33,236 bases of DNA from Desulfobacterales bacterium (GCA_021737185.1 JAIPEL010000044.1:1-33236), one strand, 5' to 3'; numbered from the stretch's first letter, positions 16,000 to 22,459 are shown. Numbers and translations are program-made. Notes: generated from the sequence alone by a model not told the origin.

Positions 16000-16370
16000 T
16001 GGCCGGCTTATCACCTACCCAACGGACGATCAGGGAGCTTCGAAACCAAGGGCGAGTCTGCGCGATAGTGGAGAAGTTCAACCCCCACGTCGGCCCTCAC
16101 GGTATCCGGCAAGACCTCTTCGGCATCATTGACGTTCTGGCCTTGGACCCGGAGCGCGGTGTGGTGGGCATCCAATGCACCGGCCAGGACTTCGCCGGCC
16201 ACCTCAGGAAGTTGACCGAAGAGCGGTCCCAGGAAACCCACGATTGGCTTTCGACACCCGGGACGGCCCTGGAGTTGTGGGGCTGGCGAAAAATCAAGTT
16301 GAGGCGCGGAGGAAAGGCCATGCGGTGGGCGCCCCGGGTGCGGGAAATAACCACGGAGGATGTCCTATGA
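15999..16370 (+). CDS. Probable PD-(D/E)XK-fold protein
   Basis: This protein of 123 residues (ATG 15999; a TTG three bases earlier is also in frame) belongs to a type common in phage replication modules. The segment GIRQDLFGIIDVLALDPERG then VVGIQCT fits the core of a PD-(D/E)XK nuclease or VRR-like fold: Asp (ID), then Gln in place of the usual E-x-K in GIQCT, and a trailing LELWGWRKIKLRRGG. Because the E-x-K is altered, an inactive or divergent nuclease, or a Holliday-junction-resolvase-like protein, are all possible. It is coupled to its neighbours by overlaps at both ends. Confidence 0.55.
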   Translation: MAGLSPTQRTIRELRNQGRVCAIVEKFNPHVGPHGIRQDLFGIIDVLALDPERGVVGIQCTGQDFAGHLRKLTEERSQETHDWLSTPGTALELWGWRKIKLRRGGKAMRWAPRVREITTEDVL

Positions 16371-16564
16371 GGCGAATGGAAAAAGAGCAAATGGACGTTG
16401 TGATTCATCTTGCCGCAAGCCTTGGCCACTTGGTGAAGGATGATCCCGCTCTTTTTGAGGAGGCGTGTGCAATCGTGGAGGAGCATTTTCGAATGCTCGG
16501 TATTTTGGATCGATATTCATTTCCATCAACACCGGCCCCGCCCGGAACTTGGGGCACTTGCTGA
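16367..16564 (+). CDS. Unknown small acidic helical protein
   Basis: A start ATG overlapping the previous stop (ATGA at 16367) gives 65 residues (MRRMEKEQMDVVIHLAASLG...). The first 50 residues look helical; the last dozen (PSTPAPPGTWGTC) are Pro-rich. No domain is recognised. Overlap and operon position are the main support. Confidence 0.55.
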   Translation: MRRMEKEQMDVVIHLAASLGHLVKDDPALFEEACAIVEEHFRMLGILDRYSFPSTPAPPGTWGTC

Positions 16565-16577
16565 AAGGAGCATAGAA

Positions 16578-17444
16578 ATGGGCTACAACTTGTCAAACGA
16601 CATGGACGATCTGTTTGTGAATCCATCGGATTACCGGACCCCGGCAGAGAATCTTCAGCCGGTAATCGACATCTACGACAATCTCAACCGAAAATACGAT
16701 TATTGGGAAAATACCCGCGGCGATCCTTCGCGTCCCCAGGTAACGGTTGGGGGTCGGTACCGGCAGCCGCAGAGAACCGCACTGCCGGCGGTTTCGTCGG
16801 TCGGTGGAAGGTCCGGGGTTTCCCGGGGGCGCTACGGATACACATCAAGAAGCCCCGGCTACTATACCGACCTAAACGATTTTCTTGAAGGCCTGGACCT
16901 GGAAGCCCCGGAGCTCGGAGAGGCCCCGGAGCTTGATCTACCCGAATTTGAAATGCCGGAATTCGATGAATCCAGGGCAGAGTATTATGCTGAGAGAGCC
17001 GCCGCTCATCCTCTTGCAATGAAGCGCCAAGCGCTCCGGAGTGCTTTGGGGACTGCGCGTCTGTATGACAACCCGAACATGAAGATGATGGCGCAGCGAA
17101 ACATTCTTGCCGGATACGGGCAGGGGCTGGGCAACATCATGTCCGCCGCCCGAAGGGAAGGGCTGAACCAATACACGACCGCCGAATACAACCCCGCCAT
17201 AACAGGGGCCCGGATAAATTTTGAAACCGACCGCGCCGGGGCCATGGAAAAATGGAATCAGGCCCTTCAGGACCGGAACCAGAGGTTTCTCCAGGAGCTC
17301 AGCGATTACCGGACCAACCGGGGCGTCTATCTTGCCAATAAGCCCCGGACGTTCGGAACCCCCGGCTACAGCGGATCCGGGCCGAGACGGGCGATTCCGA
17401 GAAACGATAATGTGTTGCGGTACACATCTGCGTACAACTTATAG
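16578..17444 (+). CDS. Possible virion-associated protein of unknown function
   Basis: This 288-residue protein begins at ATG 16578 behind GAAAGGAG. The N-terminal half is Gly/Ser/Arg/Tyr-rich and looks disordered. A Pro/Glu segment with repeated motifs (EAPELGEAPELDLPEFEMPE) follows, then a helical region (about 140-240) with regularly spaced Ala, Gln, Asn and Arg (MAQRNILAGYGQGLGNIMSA). This pattern, with repeated 'Y/F-N-x-A...R' turns, resembles phage internal or ejection proteins, but I recognise no family. If it is a virion protein it would be the only structural gene of the element. Alternatives are a DNA-packaging or scaffolding factor. Confidence 0.6.
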   Translation: MGYNLSNDMDDLFVNPSDYRTPAENLQPVIDIYDNLNRKYDYWENTRGDPSRPQVTVGGRYRQPQRTALPAVSSVGGRSGVSRGRYGYTSRSPGYYTDLNDFLEGLDLEAPELGEAPELDLPEFEMPEFDESRAEYYAERAAAHPLAMKRQALRSALGTARLYDNPNMKMMAQRNILAGYGQGLGNIMSAARREGLNQYTTAEYNPAITGARINFETDRAGAMEKWNQALQDRNQRFLQELSDYRTNRGVYLANKPRTFGTPGYSGSGPRRAIPRNDNVLRYTSAYNL

Positions 17445-17452
17445 GCCGCCAG

Positions 17453-17740
17453 ATGAAGACGAGGCTTGTACCGAAGAAAAAACCAAAACCCGACCAAACC
17501 ACCGTGGTCCTGAACGCGGTGGCAGCGGCTCTTTTTAGGCTGGCCGACATTGAAAAAACCATCACGGTTTTGCCGCCGAAAGCTATTTTCCCTGAATCGA
17601 GGGTCAAAAAAAGCGTGATTGTCGCGGCACCGAAAGCAATGGAATTTACCGTCGTGTCAAGGACCGATGACGGTCGAATTGCAAACCTTAAAATCGAATC
17701 CAATGAAGATCGACAGCCTTCAACCGAGAAGGGAGCATAA
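17453..17740 (+). CDS. Unknown small basic protein
   Basis: This protein of 95 residues has a very basic start (MKTRLVPKKKPKPDQTTVVL) and a second half rich in Lys/Val and Ile. There is no recognisable domain and the ribosome binding site is weak. It lies 8 bases after the previous stop and 2 bases before the next start, which favours a real operon member. Confidence 0.5.
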   Translation: MKTRLVPKKKPKPDQTTVVLNAVAAALFRLADIEKTITVLPPKAIFPESRVKKSVIVAAPKAMEFTVVSRTDDGRIANLKIESNEDRQPSTEKGA

Positions 17741-17742
17741 TT

Positions 17743-18213
17743 ATGAAAAGTCAGATTATAGTGGATGCCGAACGGGATTACCGGGAAGCCGAGGAAGAGA
17801 CGGCTCGGATCTATGAACTGCGCCGAAAACTGGACGGAGAAGTCTTTGCCCTGGATGAACGCCTACGAGACCTCCGAAACAGCCTACCAGAGCTTCTGGT
17901 GGCTGTGGAAATGGGCGAAGAACGCGCGGAGAGGGTGAATGTACTCCGTTCTCAGATTGAAGCGACAGAGAGCCGCTTATCCGATATTCCGCTGATAAAG
18001 GCCGGCCTGGACGAGCGGGAGCGGCCGGTTCGGAAAAAGCAAAAATCAGCTCATCGGGTCATCGAAAAGTATCGCAGCTACCAGGAGAAGAAAGCACTTC
18101 TGGCCGAGAATCACACCGACACCGAGGAAAACCTTCTCCGGACACTGGCCGACTATTTGGATATGAAAGAAGATGCCCGCTCATTTCTGGCCGGATTGAA
18201 GCCGGCGGCGTGA
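17743..18213 (+). CDS. Coiled-coil protein, unknown
   Basis: This 156-residue protein is almost entirely heptad-repeat coiled coil (for example YREAEEETARIYELRRKLDG and ALDERLRDLRNSLPELL). AAGGGAG before ATG 17743 is a good ribosome binding site. Long coiled coils of this type occur as scaffolding-like or chaperone-like proteins in phages, but nothing specific is recognisable here. Confidence 0.65.
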   Translation: MKSQIIVDAERDYREAEEETARIYELRRKLDGEVFALDERLRDLRNSLPELLVAVEMGEERAERVNVLRSQIEATESRLSDIPLIKAGLDERERPVRKKQKSAHRVIEKYRSYQEKKALLAENHTDTEENLLRTLADYLDMKEDARSFLAGLKPAA

Positions 18214-18229
18214 CACCAGGTGACCGCAG

Positions 18230-18628
18230 ATGACCGGACACGGCGAAAAACTCTCACGGAACCAGGAGCGGGCCATCGGCGCCCTTCTCCTCAACCCAAG
18301 CATAGCCGGCGCAGCCCAGGCCATCGGAGTTGCGGAAAAGACCCTTTGGCGGTGGCTCCAAGAGGAAGGTTTCCAGGAGCACTACCGGGCAGCCCGCAAG
18401 GAGGTCATCAATCAAGCACTTGGGGCGGTTCAAGGTGCGATATCCTCAGCGGTTCAGACTCTCAAAACCATCATGGAGGATGGGAAAGCCCCAGCCTCTT
18501 CAAGGGTTTCGGCAGCTCGGGCCATTATCGATGCGGGCCTGAAGGTGGCTGAAATCGAGGACCTGGTACATCGGATTGACCGAATTGAAAAAAGCCTTGA
18601 GGACCTGAGTTGTGAAAATCGTGGATAG
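18230..18628 (+). CDS. Small-terminase-like HTH protein
   Basis: This protein of 132 residues starts with LSRNQERAIGALLLNPSIAG and AAQAIGVAEKTLWRWLQEE, a psq/phage-type HTH like that of phage small terminase subunits (phBC6A51-like). It continues with a helical oligomerisation region (VRAARxxI-like pattern: SRVSAARAIIDAGLKVAEIE). TerS subunits recognise pac/cos sites and start DNA packaging. No large terminase is present in the element, the arrangement found in PICI satellites that redirect helper-phage packaging. Identification is by motif only; a general HTH regulator of unknown role is the alternative. AGGTGACC precedes the ATG. Confidence 0.6.
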   Translation: MTGHGEKLSRNQERAIGALLLNPSIAGAAQAIGVAEKTLWRWLQEEGFQEHYRAARKEVINQALGAVQGAISSAVQTLKTIMEDGKAPASSRVSAARAIIDAGLKVAEIEDLVHRIDRIEKSLEDLSCENRG

Positions 18629-18914
18629 GATAAAAGCTGTAGAAAGGCAAATCGACCTGAAAGCGATCAGGCCGCCGGCATTTCTTCGGCCTTTTCTCGA
18701 AGAGGACCGCGATCCGGGCCCCGAAGAAGCAGGAATGTTTTATCGGCACTTCGAGAGGTGGCAGAGAGCCATCGGCAGGGCCATAGACCGGGGGCACGTC
18801 TCCCTTCAGGATCTTCAAAATGCGCTTCCCGAAGCATTCCGAAGGCGGGTAAGAGAGGCGGTTCTGAAACGAATCGAAACAGAGGCTTGCGAAACCGATG
18901 AGGCGCAGTGTTGA
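18612..18914 (+). CDS. Unknown protein overlapping the TerS-like gene
   Basis: The GTG at 18612 lies 17 bases before the TerS-like stop and gives 100 residues (KIVDRIKAVERQIDLKAIRP...). The sequence is charged and helical (EEAGMFYRHFERWQRAIGRA, then QNALPEAFRRRVREAVLKRI). No family is recognised. Its overlaps with both neighbours are typical of phage operons. Confidence 0.55.
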   Translation: MKIVDRIKAVERQIDLKAIRPPAFLRPFLEEDRDPGPEEAGMFYRHFERWQRAIGRAIDRGHVSLQDLQNALPEAFRRRVREAVLKRIETEACETDEAQC

Positions 18915-19179
18915 TGCCCGGGTGACTGTTCTTGAATCGCAACTGGCCAATGCCGTTGCTGTGAGGGAATTTGTCCGAGAGGTTTTGGATATTTTCCGAA
19001 GCTTGGATCCGGAAGCCGCAGACCGGGCAAAGGAGGCCCTCGATTCGGTATCCATGGCGAACCATACAGCCTTGATTTCCATCTTTTTGGACGCAGTAGG
19101 GCAATTGGCTTCGGAAAACCGGAAACGCTTCATGGAAAGGCTTTCTAAAAGGAGGGGGCGTGGATCTGACAAGGATTAA
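18898..19179 (+). CDS. Unknown small helical protein
   Basis: This protein of 93 residues starts at ATG 18898 and overlaps the previous gene by 17 bases. It looks helical (RVTVLESQLANAVAVREFVR). GAGG lies about 10 bases upstream of the start. Its end overlaps the next small gene. No domain is recognised. Confidence 0.55.
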   Translation: MRRSVDARVTVLESQLANAVAVREFVREVLDIFRSLDPEAADRAKEALDSVSMANHTALISIFLDAVGQLASENRKRFMERLSKRRGRGSDKD

Positions 19180-19339
19180 TGAGCTTCGGAAGGATATGGA
19201 TGAAATCTATTTCAGGCTTCTAAAGCTCAAGGGGCCGGAATTCGACGAGGCGGTGAAGGAGTTTGAGGTGGTTGCGTTGGCGGTTATGGAAGAGGCCGGG
19301 AGGATTCACCAGATTGCGGCACAACAAACCGATTATTAG
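19160..19339 (+). CDS. Unknown 59-residue protein ending the replication operon
   Basis: This small GTG-started frame follows a near-perfect GGAGGGG at 19151, which is the main reason to accept it. The product (VDLTRINELRKDMDEIYFRL...) is 59 residues, acidic and helical, and overlaps the upstream gene by 20 bases. The stop at 19337-19339 is 27 bases from the converging stop of the cargo operon, so it is the operon's last gene. Confidence 0.65.
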   Translation: MDLTRINELRKDMDEIYFRLLKLKGPEFDEAVKEFEVVALAVMEEAGRIHQIAAQQTDY

Positions 19340-19366
19340 GGCTACTATATGATTTGCCCCCTTTTT

Positions 19367-19861
19367 TTAAATGAGTCCTCTTTTTAAAAGGAATTCAAGG
19401 CCCTTCGGTGCGACCTTATATCGCGCGGGCGAGTTTATTCGCTTTTGCGAAGAAATCAATTTTATTTCCACCAGCTTAGAAAGCCACAATTCAACTCTAT
19501 TTTTGGAAATGGAGGCTCGGCGGCAGATATGATCAGCAAGACAATGCTCGTTCTTAGCAATAAAGGAAAGAATTGCGATAGCTTCATCGGAAAGATCATT
19601 TTCATTTCGAGGCCTTGGCGTCTGCAACTCCGCTATTTGCTTATGAAGATCCACCTTTTCTTGATTCAGCGCCGCTATCGTTTGCTTCAACTCCGTATTC
19701 TCCGTCATCAACTGAATGCGATGCTCATGGAGCTCCGCATGTTCCGATTGGAGAGCGAGTACCTGGCTTTGAACCTCTCTGAGGTCGGCAGAAAATTTCC
19801 TATTTTCGGTTCTGTCGGAAAGAGCAGTGATAAGATCAACTAAATCCTTGATATTGCCCAT
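19367..19861 (-). CDS. Coiled-coil plus winged-helix protein
   Basis: This protein of 164 residues starts at ATG 19861 (MGNIKDLVDLITALSDRTEN), chosen because AGAGGATGCA precedes it; a longer in-frame start at 19906 has no ribosome binding site. Residues about 20-85 form a coiled coil. About 90-160 look like a winged-helix DNA-binding domain (LSDEAIAILSFIAKNEHCLA, then KNRVELWLSKLVEIKLISSQ). Proteins of this layout, beginning with 'NIKDLVDL', turn up as orphan genes on genomic islands. It is the last gene of the leftward cargo operon. The function is unknown, and a regulator or DNA-tethered sensor are possibilities. Confidence 0.65.
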   Translation of the reverse strand: MGNIKDLVDLITALSDRTENRKFSADLREVQSQVLALQSEHAELHEHRIQLMTENTELKQTIAALNQEKVDLHKQIAELQTPRPRNENDLSDEAIAILSFIAKNEHCLADHICRRASISKNRVELWLSKLVEIKLISSQKRINSPARYKVAPKGLEFLLKRGLI

Positions 19862-19924
19862 TGCATCCTCTGAGATAAAAAATCCGGGGTAACAGATCTC
19901 TGACAATTTGGCCGACGTAAAGCA

Positions 19925-20293
19925 TTACCAAGAGTGCCTATCGATGTCCTCCAGCTCACATTCGTCATTTCCTACAAATATTATATCACCCTCGCATATT
20001 TTTATTTTGTTTCTTGCAATTCTCACCCAACTGTTCGGGAATATTGGGCACCCATTGGCACACATTGAAAAGGCGTTTCGGCGGGGGACACCTTCACACC
20101 GAACAAATGCATAGGCGAAATAGTCACTATTTCCAATTTCAATTATGTCCGGATCAATAATCTGGTAATAAAAGGATTCATCAATTTTCAGACAGGTCTT
20201 CCAGAATGAAAGCCCGGAAACATTCTCCGAGAGCATTGGGAAAATCGAGAGAAATGCAATCGCAAATAGAGTACCCTTGAGCGGCCCATCCAT
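19925..20293 (-). CDS. Secreted cysteine-rich protein, unknown
   Basis: This protein of 122 residues starts at ATG 20293, since GAAGGT precedes it and the predicted signal peptide begins there. The frame is open upstream to 20488, but that part reads like a shadow of the neighbouring sequence. The N-terminal MDGPLKGTLFAIAFLSIFPM is a signal peptide. The mature part contains six cysteines (residues 34, 66, 78, 82, 100, 112), which would suit three disulfides in the periplasm or outside. No family is recognised. It is cargo of the element, between a DUF4124-containing unit and a coiled-coil gene. Confidence 0.6.
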   Translation of the reverse strand: MDGPLKGTLFAIAFLSIFPMLSENVSGLSFWKTCLKIDESFYYQIIDPDIIEIGNSDYFAYAFVRCEGVPRRNAFSMCANGCPIFPNSWVRIARNKIKICEGDIIFVGNDECELEDIDRHSW

Positions 20294-20355
20294 GCTTACC
20301 TTCTGATCGTGGTTTTTTGGTTGGATCTTTTGAGGCGGATTCGTGGCACCTCTTC

Positions 20356-20610
20356 TCACTTTCCATCTATTTCCTGGGGCTCTATCAGGTCTTTGAAGCA
20401 ACCCTTCGCCTGCTGTATCGACTCGCGCATATCCTTCTTCAGCGCTTTGAGTTCTGTTGGTGTCAAATAGCGTGCCTGAGGCGTCCACGTTCCCATATAT
20501 CCCTCCGGAGGCTTTTCAGCCGGGGACCTCCATTCCGGCCCCTGGTCTATGGGGTACGGTACTGGAAATGGAATGATCTTGGCGCCTCGGTCCTTTTTAT
20601 CGCTCTTCAT
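20356..20610 (-). CDS. Unknown small protein of the cargo operon
   Basis: This protein of 84 residues has a start that overlaps the stop of the upstream secreted protein by 4 bases (ATGA at 20610-20607). It contains GAKIIPFPVPYPIDQGPEW, an 'AKIIxFP' motif also present as AKIINFPGKAAGSI at the start of the 108-residue gene at 21501. The C-terminal half is a helix (TPTELKALKKDMRESIQQAK). No signal peptide is seen. Function unknown. Confidence 0.5.
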   Translation of the reverse strand: MKSDKKDRGAKIIPFPVPYPIDQGPEWRSPAEKPPEGYMGTWTPQARYLTPTELKALKKDMRESIQQAKGCFKDLIEPQEIDGK

Positions 20611-21107
20611 TTGGGGTTCCCTTCTTCAGCCCCCCTCTCCTTTATAGCAGACTCAATTGCTGTCCTATGTGCATATTGGGCCTGCTCAAGAGCGCTATTG
20701 TAGAACCGCCGGAGACCTTCGCGCCAATATTTCCTCATCTTTTCATTCAACTCATGCTCAGAATCCCAGCCCCGTGGGGCGAAGTAATATTTAAAGATTT
20801 TTTCTCTATTTTCCTCAACTTCTTTTGAAGCCGCTTCATATGGATTGAAGTTTTCAGGGTCTTTAATTTCAAAATTAAAAACCGTTTTGTATGGCCCCTT
20901 TCTTACCATTTGTGTCTCAAACTCCGGCTCTTCTTTTATTACAGCAGACTCATCAACGTGCCCGCTTACCGGAACGTTTGAAAAGTGGACTACACCATTC
21001 TTGTCGACCCATCGGTACAATTCTCCTGCACATAAAAACGCCTCAATGCCCAAGACCAATGAGATTGTAAAGGATAGAATGAGAACGGATATGGATATTT
21101 TTTTCAT
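20607..21107 (-). CDS. Secreted DUF4124 domain protein
   Basis: This 166-residue protein has an N-terminal signal peptide (SISVLILSFTISLVLGIEAF) followed directly by a DUF4124 domain (CAGELYRWVDKNGVVHFSNV), a small domain common in periplasmic or membrane-anchored proteins of Gram-negative bacteria. The cysteine after the hydrophobic stretch lacks a clear lipobox, so the protein is probably soluble in the periplasm. The rest is helical and charged. AGGATTAAGAT before the ATG is a passable ribosome binding site. It is AT-rich relative to the backbone and was carried in by the element. The role is unknown; DUF4124 gives no catalytic clue. Confidence 0.75.
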   Translation of the reverse strand: MKKISISVLILSFTISLVLGIEAFLCAGELYRWVDKNGVVHFSNVPVSGHVDESAVIKEEPEFETQMVRKGPYKTVFNFEIKDPENFNPYEAASKEVEENREKIFKYYFAPRGWDSEHELNEKMRKYWREGLRRFYNSALEQAQYAHRTAIESAIKERGAEEGNPK

Positions 21108-21174
21108 ATCTTAATCCTGTCTAAAAATGGATCATTTTGGCCGGGCTGTCTTACTCATCCACTCGCATTCCAAT

Positions 21175-21501
21175 TTATCGATCCGGCTCAAGAACCTCAT
21201 TGCAAAGCTTCATTTTTAAATCAACAATTTCGTTGATCAGGTCATTGACTATCGCGGCATAATCGGACAATAGGCGGTGGAATTCCGCCTCTATCCGGCT
21301 TGCATTCTCGCTGGAAACGTCTTCCAGCACAAGATTGACACCAGGCATTTTCTTAGAAGCTGTCTTTTTTACATCCTCAACAGCCTGTCGGACACATTCA
21401 CCATATTCCGGATCTACTTTTTCAAGCAATTCTTTCAAAGCATTTTCGATCCTGGTAATTGAACCGGCTGCCTTACCAGGGAAGTTGATTATTTTGGCCA
21501 C
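21175..21501 (-). CDS. Unknown helical protein, first gene of cargo operon
   Basis: This protein of 108 residues starts at GTG 21501, behind GGAGATGGAAGG. The longer in-frame ATG at 21576 translates straight through an intrinsic terminator (21531-21562) and is rejected. The product (VAKIINFPGKAAGSITRIEN...) is acidic and helical (for example EAEFHRLLSDYAAIVNDLIN). The 'AKIINFP' start echoes the AKIIPFP of the 84-residue gene at 20610. It heads the leftward operon of five genes. No function is recognised. Confidence 0.55.
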   Translation of the reverse strand: MAKIINFPGKAAGSITRIENALKELLEKVDPEYGECVRQAVEDVKKTASKKMPGVNLVLEDVSSENASRIEAEFHRLLSDYAAIVNDLINEIVDLKMKLCNEVLEPDR

Positions 21502-21838
21502 CCTTCCATCTCCTTTCTTTATCGCAAAAATAAAACCCCATCCCTTCAATGAGAGATGGGGCTCTGTCTCCTCCATAGATACCTCGCAAACATGCTTGGT
21601 ATGGATCCATTTGACCGGTACTTAGATGGCTATCAGCGCCGAAGGGCATTGTCAAATATTTACCCACGAGTTGCCGGCGCCAGGGGCGGCCCGCTCAGAG
21701 GCCGCAGGAGCGACGATTTTGATTTTCCGAATAGTAGGGGCGGGGCCGTAAGGCGATTGTTTGCACGGCAAGGCGAGCGACTGGAATTCGGAAGCTTTAG
21801 CCAGCTCATTCCAACGCAAAACGGCCATAGGCCGGGGA
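21502..21838. other. Cargo operon leader region, with terminator-like hairpin
   Basis: This gap of about 337 bases lies between the RHH gene stop and the first cargo gene. Near 21531-21562 the minus strand carries CCCCATC...GATGGGG, a 7-bp stem followed by TTTTATTTTT, an intrinsic terminator that would precede the GTG at 21501 by only about 30 bases. A possible minus-strand -35 (TTGACA, 21655-21650) has no clear -10. A 58-codon frame (21828-21652) has no ribosome binding site and is not called. The stretch from 21670 to 21830 is GC-rich with short repeated GGCG and GGCC blocks. Confidence 0.5.
21531..21562 (-). terminator. Terminator or attenuator before the cargo operon
   Basis: On the minus strand CCCCATC, a loop, then GATGGGG followed by TTTTATTTTT looks like an intrinsic terminator. 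It sits just ahead of the GTG at 21501 with almost no room for a promoter after it. It could end the transcript of the RHH gene or act as an attenuator for the cargo operon. Confidence 0.65.
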
Positions 21839-22006
21839 TTATTTATCCTGTTTTTCCTCGTATCTTTTCAGGGCTTCATCCAGGAGGCGGCGGATGGCTT
21901 CGTTTCGGGCAGGAATGCGGTTTTCGTATCGATAATCGTCTATGCGCTCCAACAGCTCTTCATCGACGATTAATAGGACTTTTGGCTTTTGACTCGGCAT
22001 GGTCAT
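21839..22006 (-). CDS. Ribbon-helix-helix (CopG/Arc-like) regulator
   Basis: This short frame of 55 residues starts at ATG 22006 (an inner ATG at 22000 is also possible). The sequence KPKVLLIVDEELLERIDDYR is the strand plus first helix, and RIPARNEAIRRLLDEALKRY the second helix of an RHH fold, ending in EEKQDK. Such dimers bind palindromic operators by their N-terminal strands. A perfect palindrome lies in its own promoter region (22056-22074), with divergent promoters on either side, so autoregulation and control of the rightward genes are likely. The ribosome binding site is weak. Confidence 0.8.
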   Translation of the reverse strand: MTMPSQKPKVLLIVDEELLERIDDYRYENRIPARNEAIRRLLDEALKRYEEKQDK

Positions 22007-22039
22007 GTAAATAGACCGACCGGCAGACCGAAATCAAGA

Positions 22040-22080
22040 AATATCTTGACACATTCCTTTATTGGCAATAAAGGTTATAT
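22040..22080. promoter_or_regulatory. Divergent overlapping promoters with palindromic operator
   Basis: Minus strand: TTGCCA (22068-22063), 17-base spacer, GATATT (22045-22040), driving the RHH gene. Plus strand: TTGACA (22046-22051), with no strong -10 at the expected distance (best TAAAGG at 22069-22074; an AT-rich TTATAT follows at 22075). CCTTTATT-GGC-AATAAAGG (22056-22074), a perfect 8-bp inverted repeat, covers the minus -35 and the plus spacer. A smaller palindrome CAAGA-AATA-TCTTG is at 22035-22048. A repressor bound here would block both promoters, the layout expected of a lysogenic switch. Confidence 0.7.
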
Positions 22081-22135
22081 ATCCATTAAATGAAATAGCC
22101 CCGAACCGCGACATGAAAACTCAAATTCACAGATT

Positions 22136-22206
22136 AGCCAAGGTTCCGCATTCCGCGAGGGTGCGGCCGGCGTCGCGGCCGGGGGAAACCTTGGCTTTTC
22201 TATTTT
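22136..22206 (+). ncRNA. Structured leader / attenuator-like RNA
   Basis: AGCCAAGGTT (22136-22145) pairs perfectly with AACCTTGGCT (22187-22196). Inside are two further hairpins, CCGCA/TGCGG (22146-22166) and CCGGC/GCCGG (22167-22182), giving a three-way-junction shape. The closing stem runs into TTTTCTATTTT, as in an intrinsic terminator. It lies between the rightward promoter and the first gene at 22223, whose ribosome binding site is directly after the T-tract. It could act as an attenuator or yield a small structured RNA, such as the P4 immunity RNA. Folding was done by eye. Confidence 0.6.
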
Positions 22207-22222
22207 GAGAGGGGGGTGCAGC

Positions 22223-22459
22223 ATGGCAGACAGTCTGAAGCGTGTACAATCGTCAATCCAAGATCAGATTGACAGGGTGGAAGTACTCAAGCTGATGTTT
22301 TCGGACTATTCCGAGGACTCGCGTGAATTCGGCCAGTGTGAGCTTGGGGGCATAACCCTGATTTTGGGGGATGTGCAGCAGGGCTTGTCTTCGGTGTTGG
22401 AGCGGATGGACGTGATGGAGGTAGAAAGGGCCAGAGGGCGAACCGACGGCCCTAATTGA
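22223..22459 (+). CDS. Unknown small helical protein after the leader
   Basis: This protein of 78 residues has ATG 22223 preceded by GAGGGGGG, a very strong ribosome binding site; the longer frame from 22205 is not needed. The sequence (LKRVQSSIQDQIDRVEVLKL) is helical and acidic. It shows no known domain. It is the first gene of the rightward unit ending with the integrase. Confidence 0.65.
   Translation: MADSLKRVQSSIQDQIDRVEVLKLMFSDYSEDSREFGQCELGGITLILGDVQQGLSSVLERMDVMEVERARGRTDGPN

Noticed and set aside
12131..19339. Complete prophage
   Set aside because: No capsid, portal, large terminase, tail or lysis gene could be seen over the 14.3 kb, and genes are closely packed and intact, so a satellite fits better.
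21502..21576. Upstream extension of the first cargo gene from an ATG at 21576
   Set aside because: It would be the translation of the intrinsic terminator stem and T-tract; the GTG at 21501 follows a good ribosome binding site.
21652..21828. 58-codon minus-strand frame between the RHH and cargo genes
   Set aside because: No ribosome binding site, and it runs over a GC-rich stretch with repeated blocks. Kept only as part of the gap description.
21556..22014. Plus-strand frame of about 150 codons across the RHH gene
   Set aside because: It is antisense to the RHH frame, which has a clear domain, and it has no ribosome binding site.
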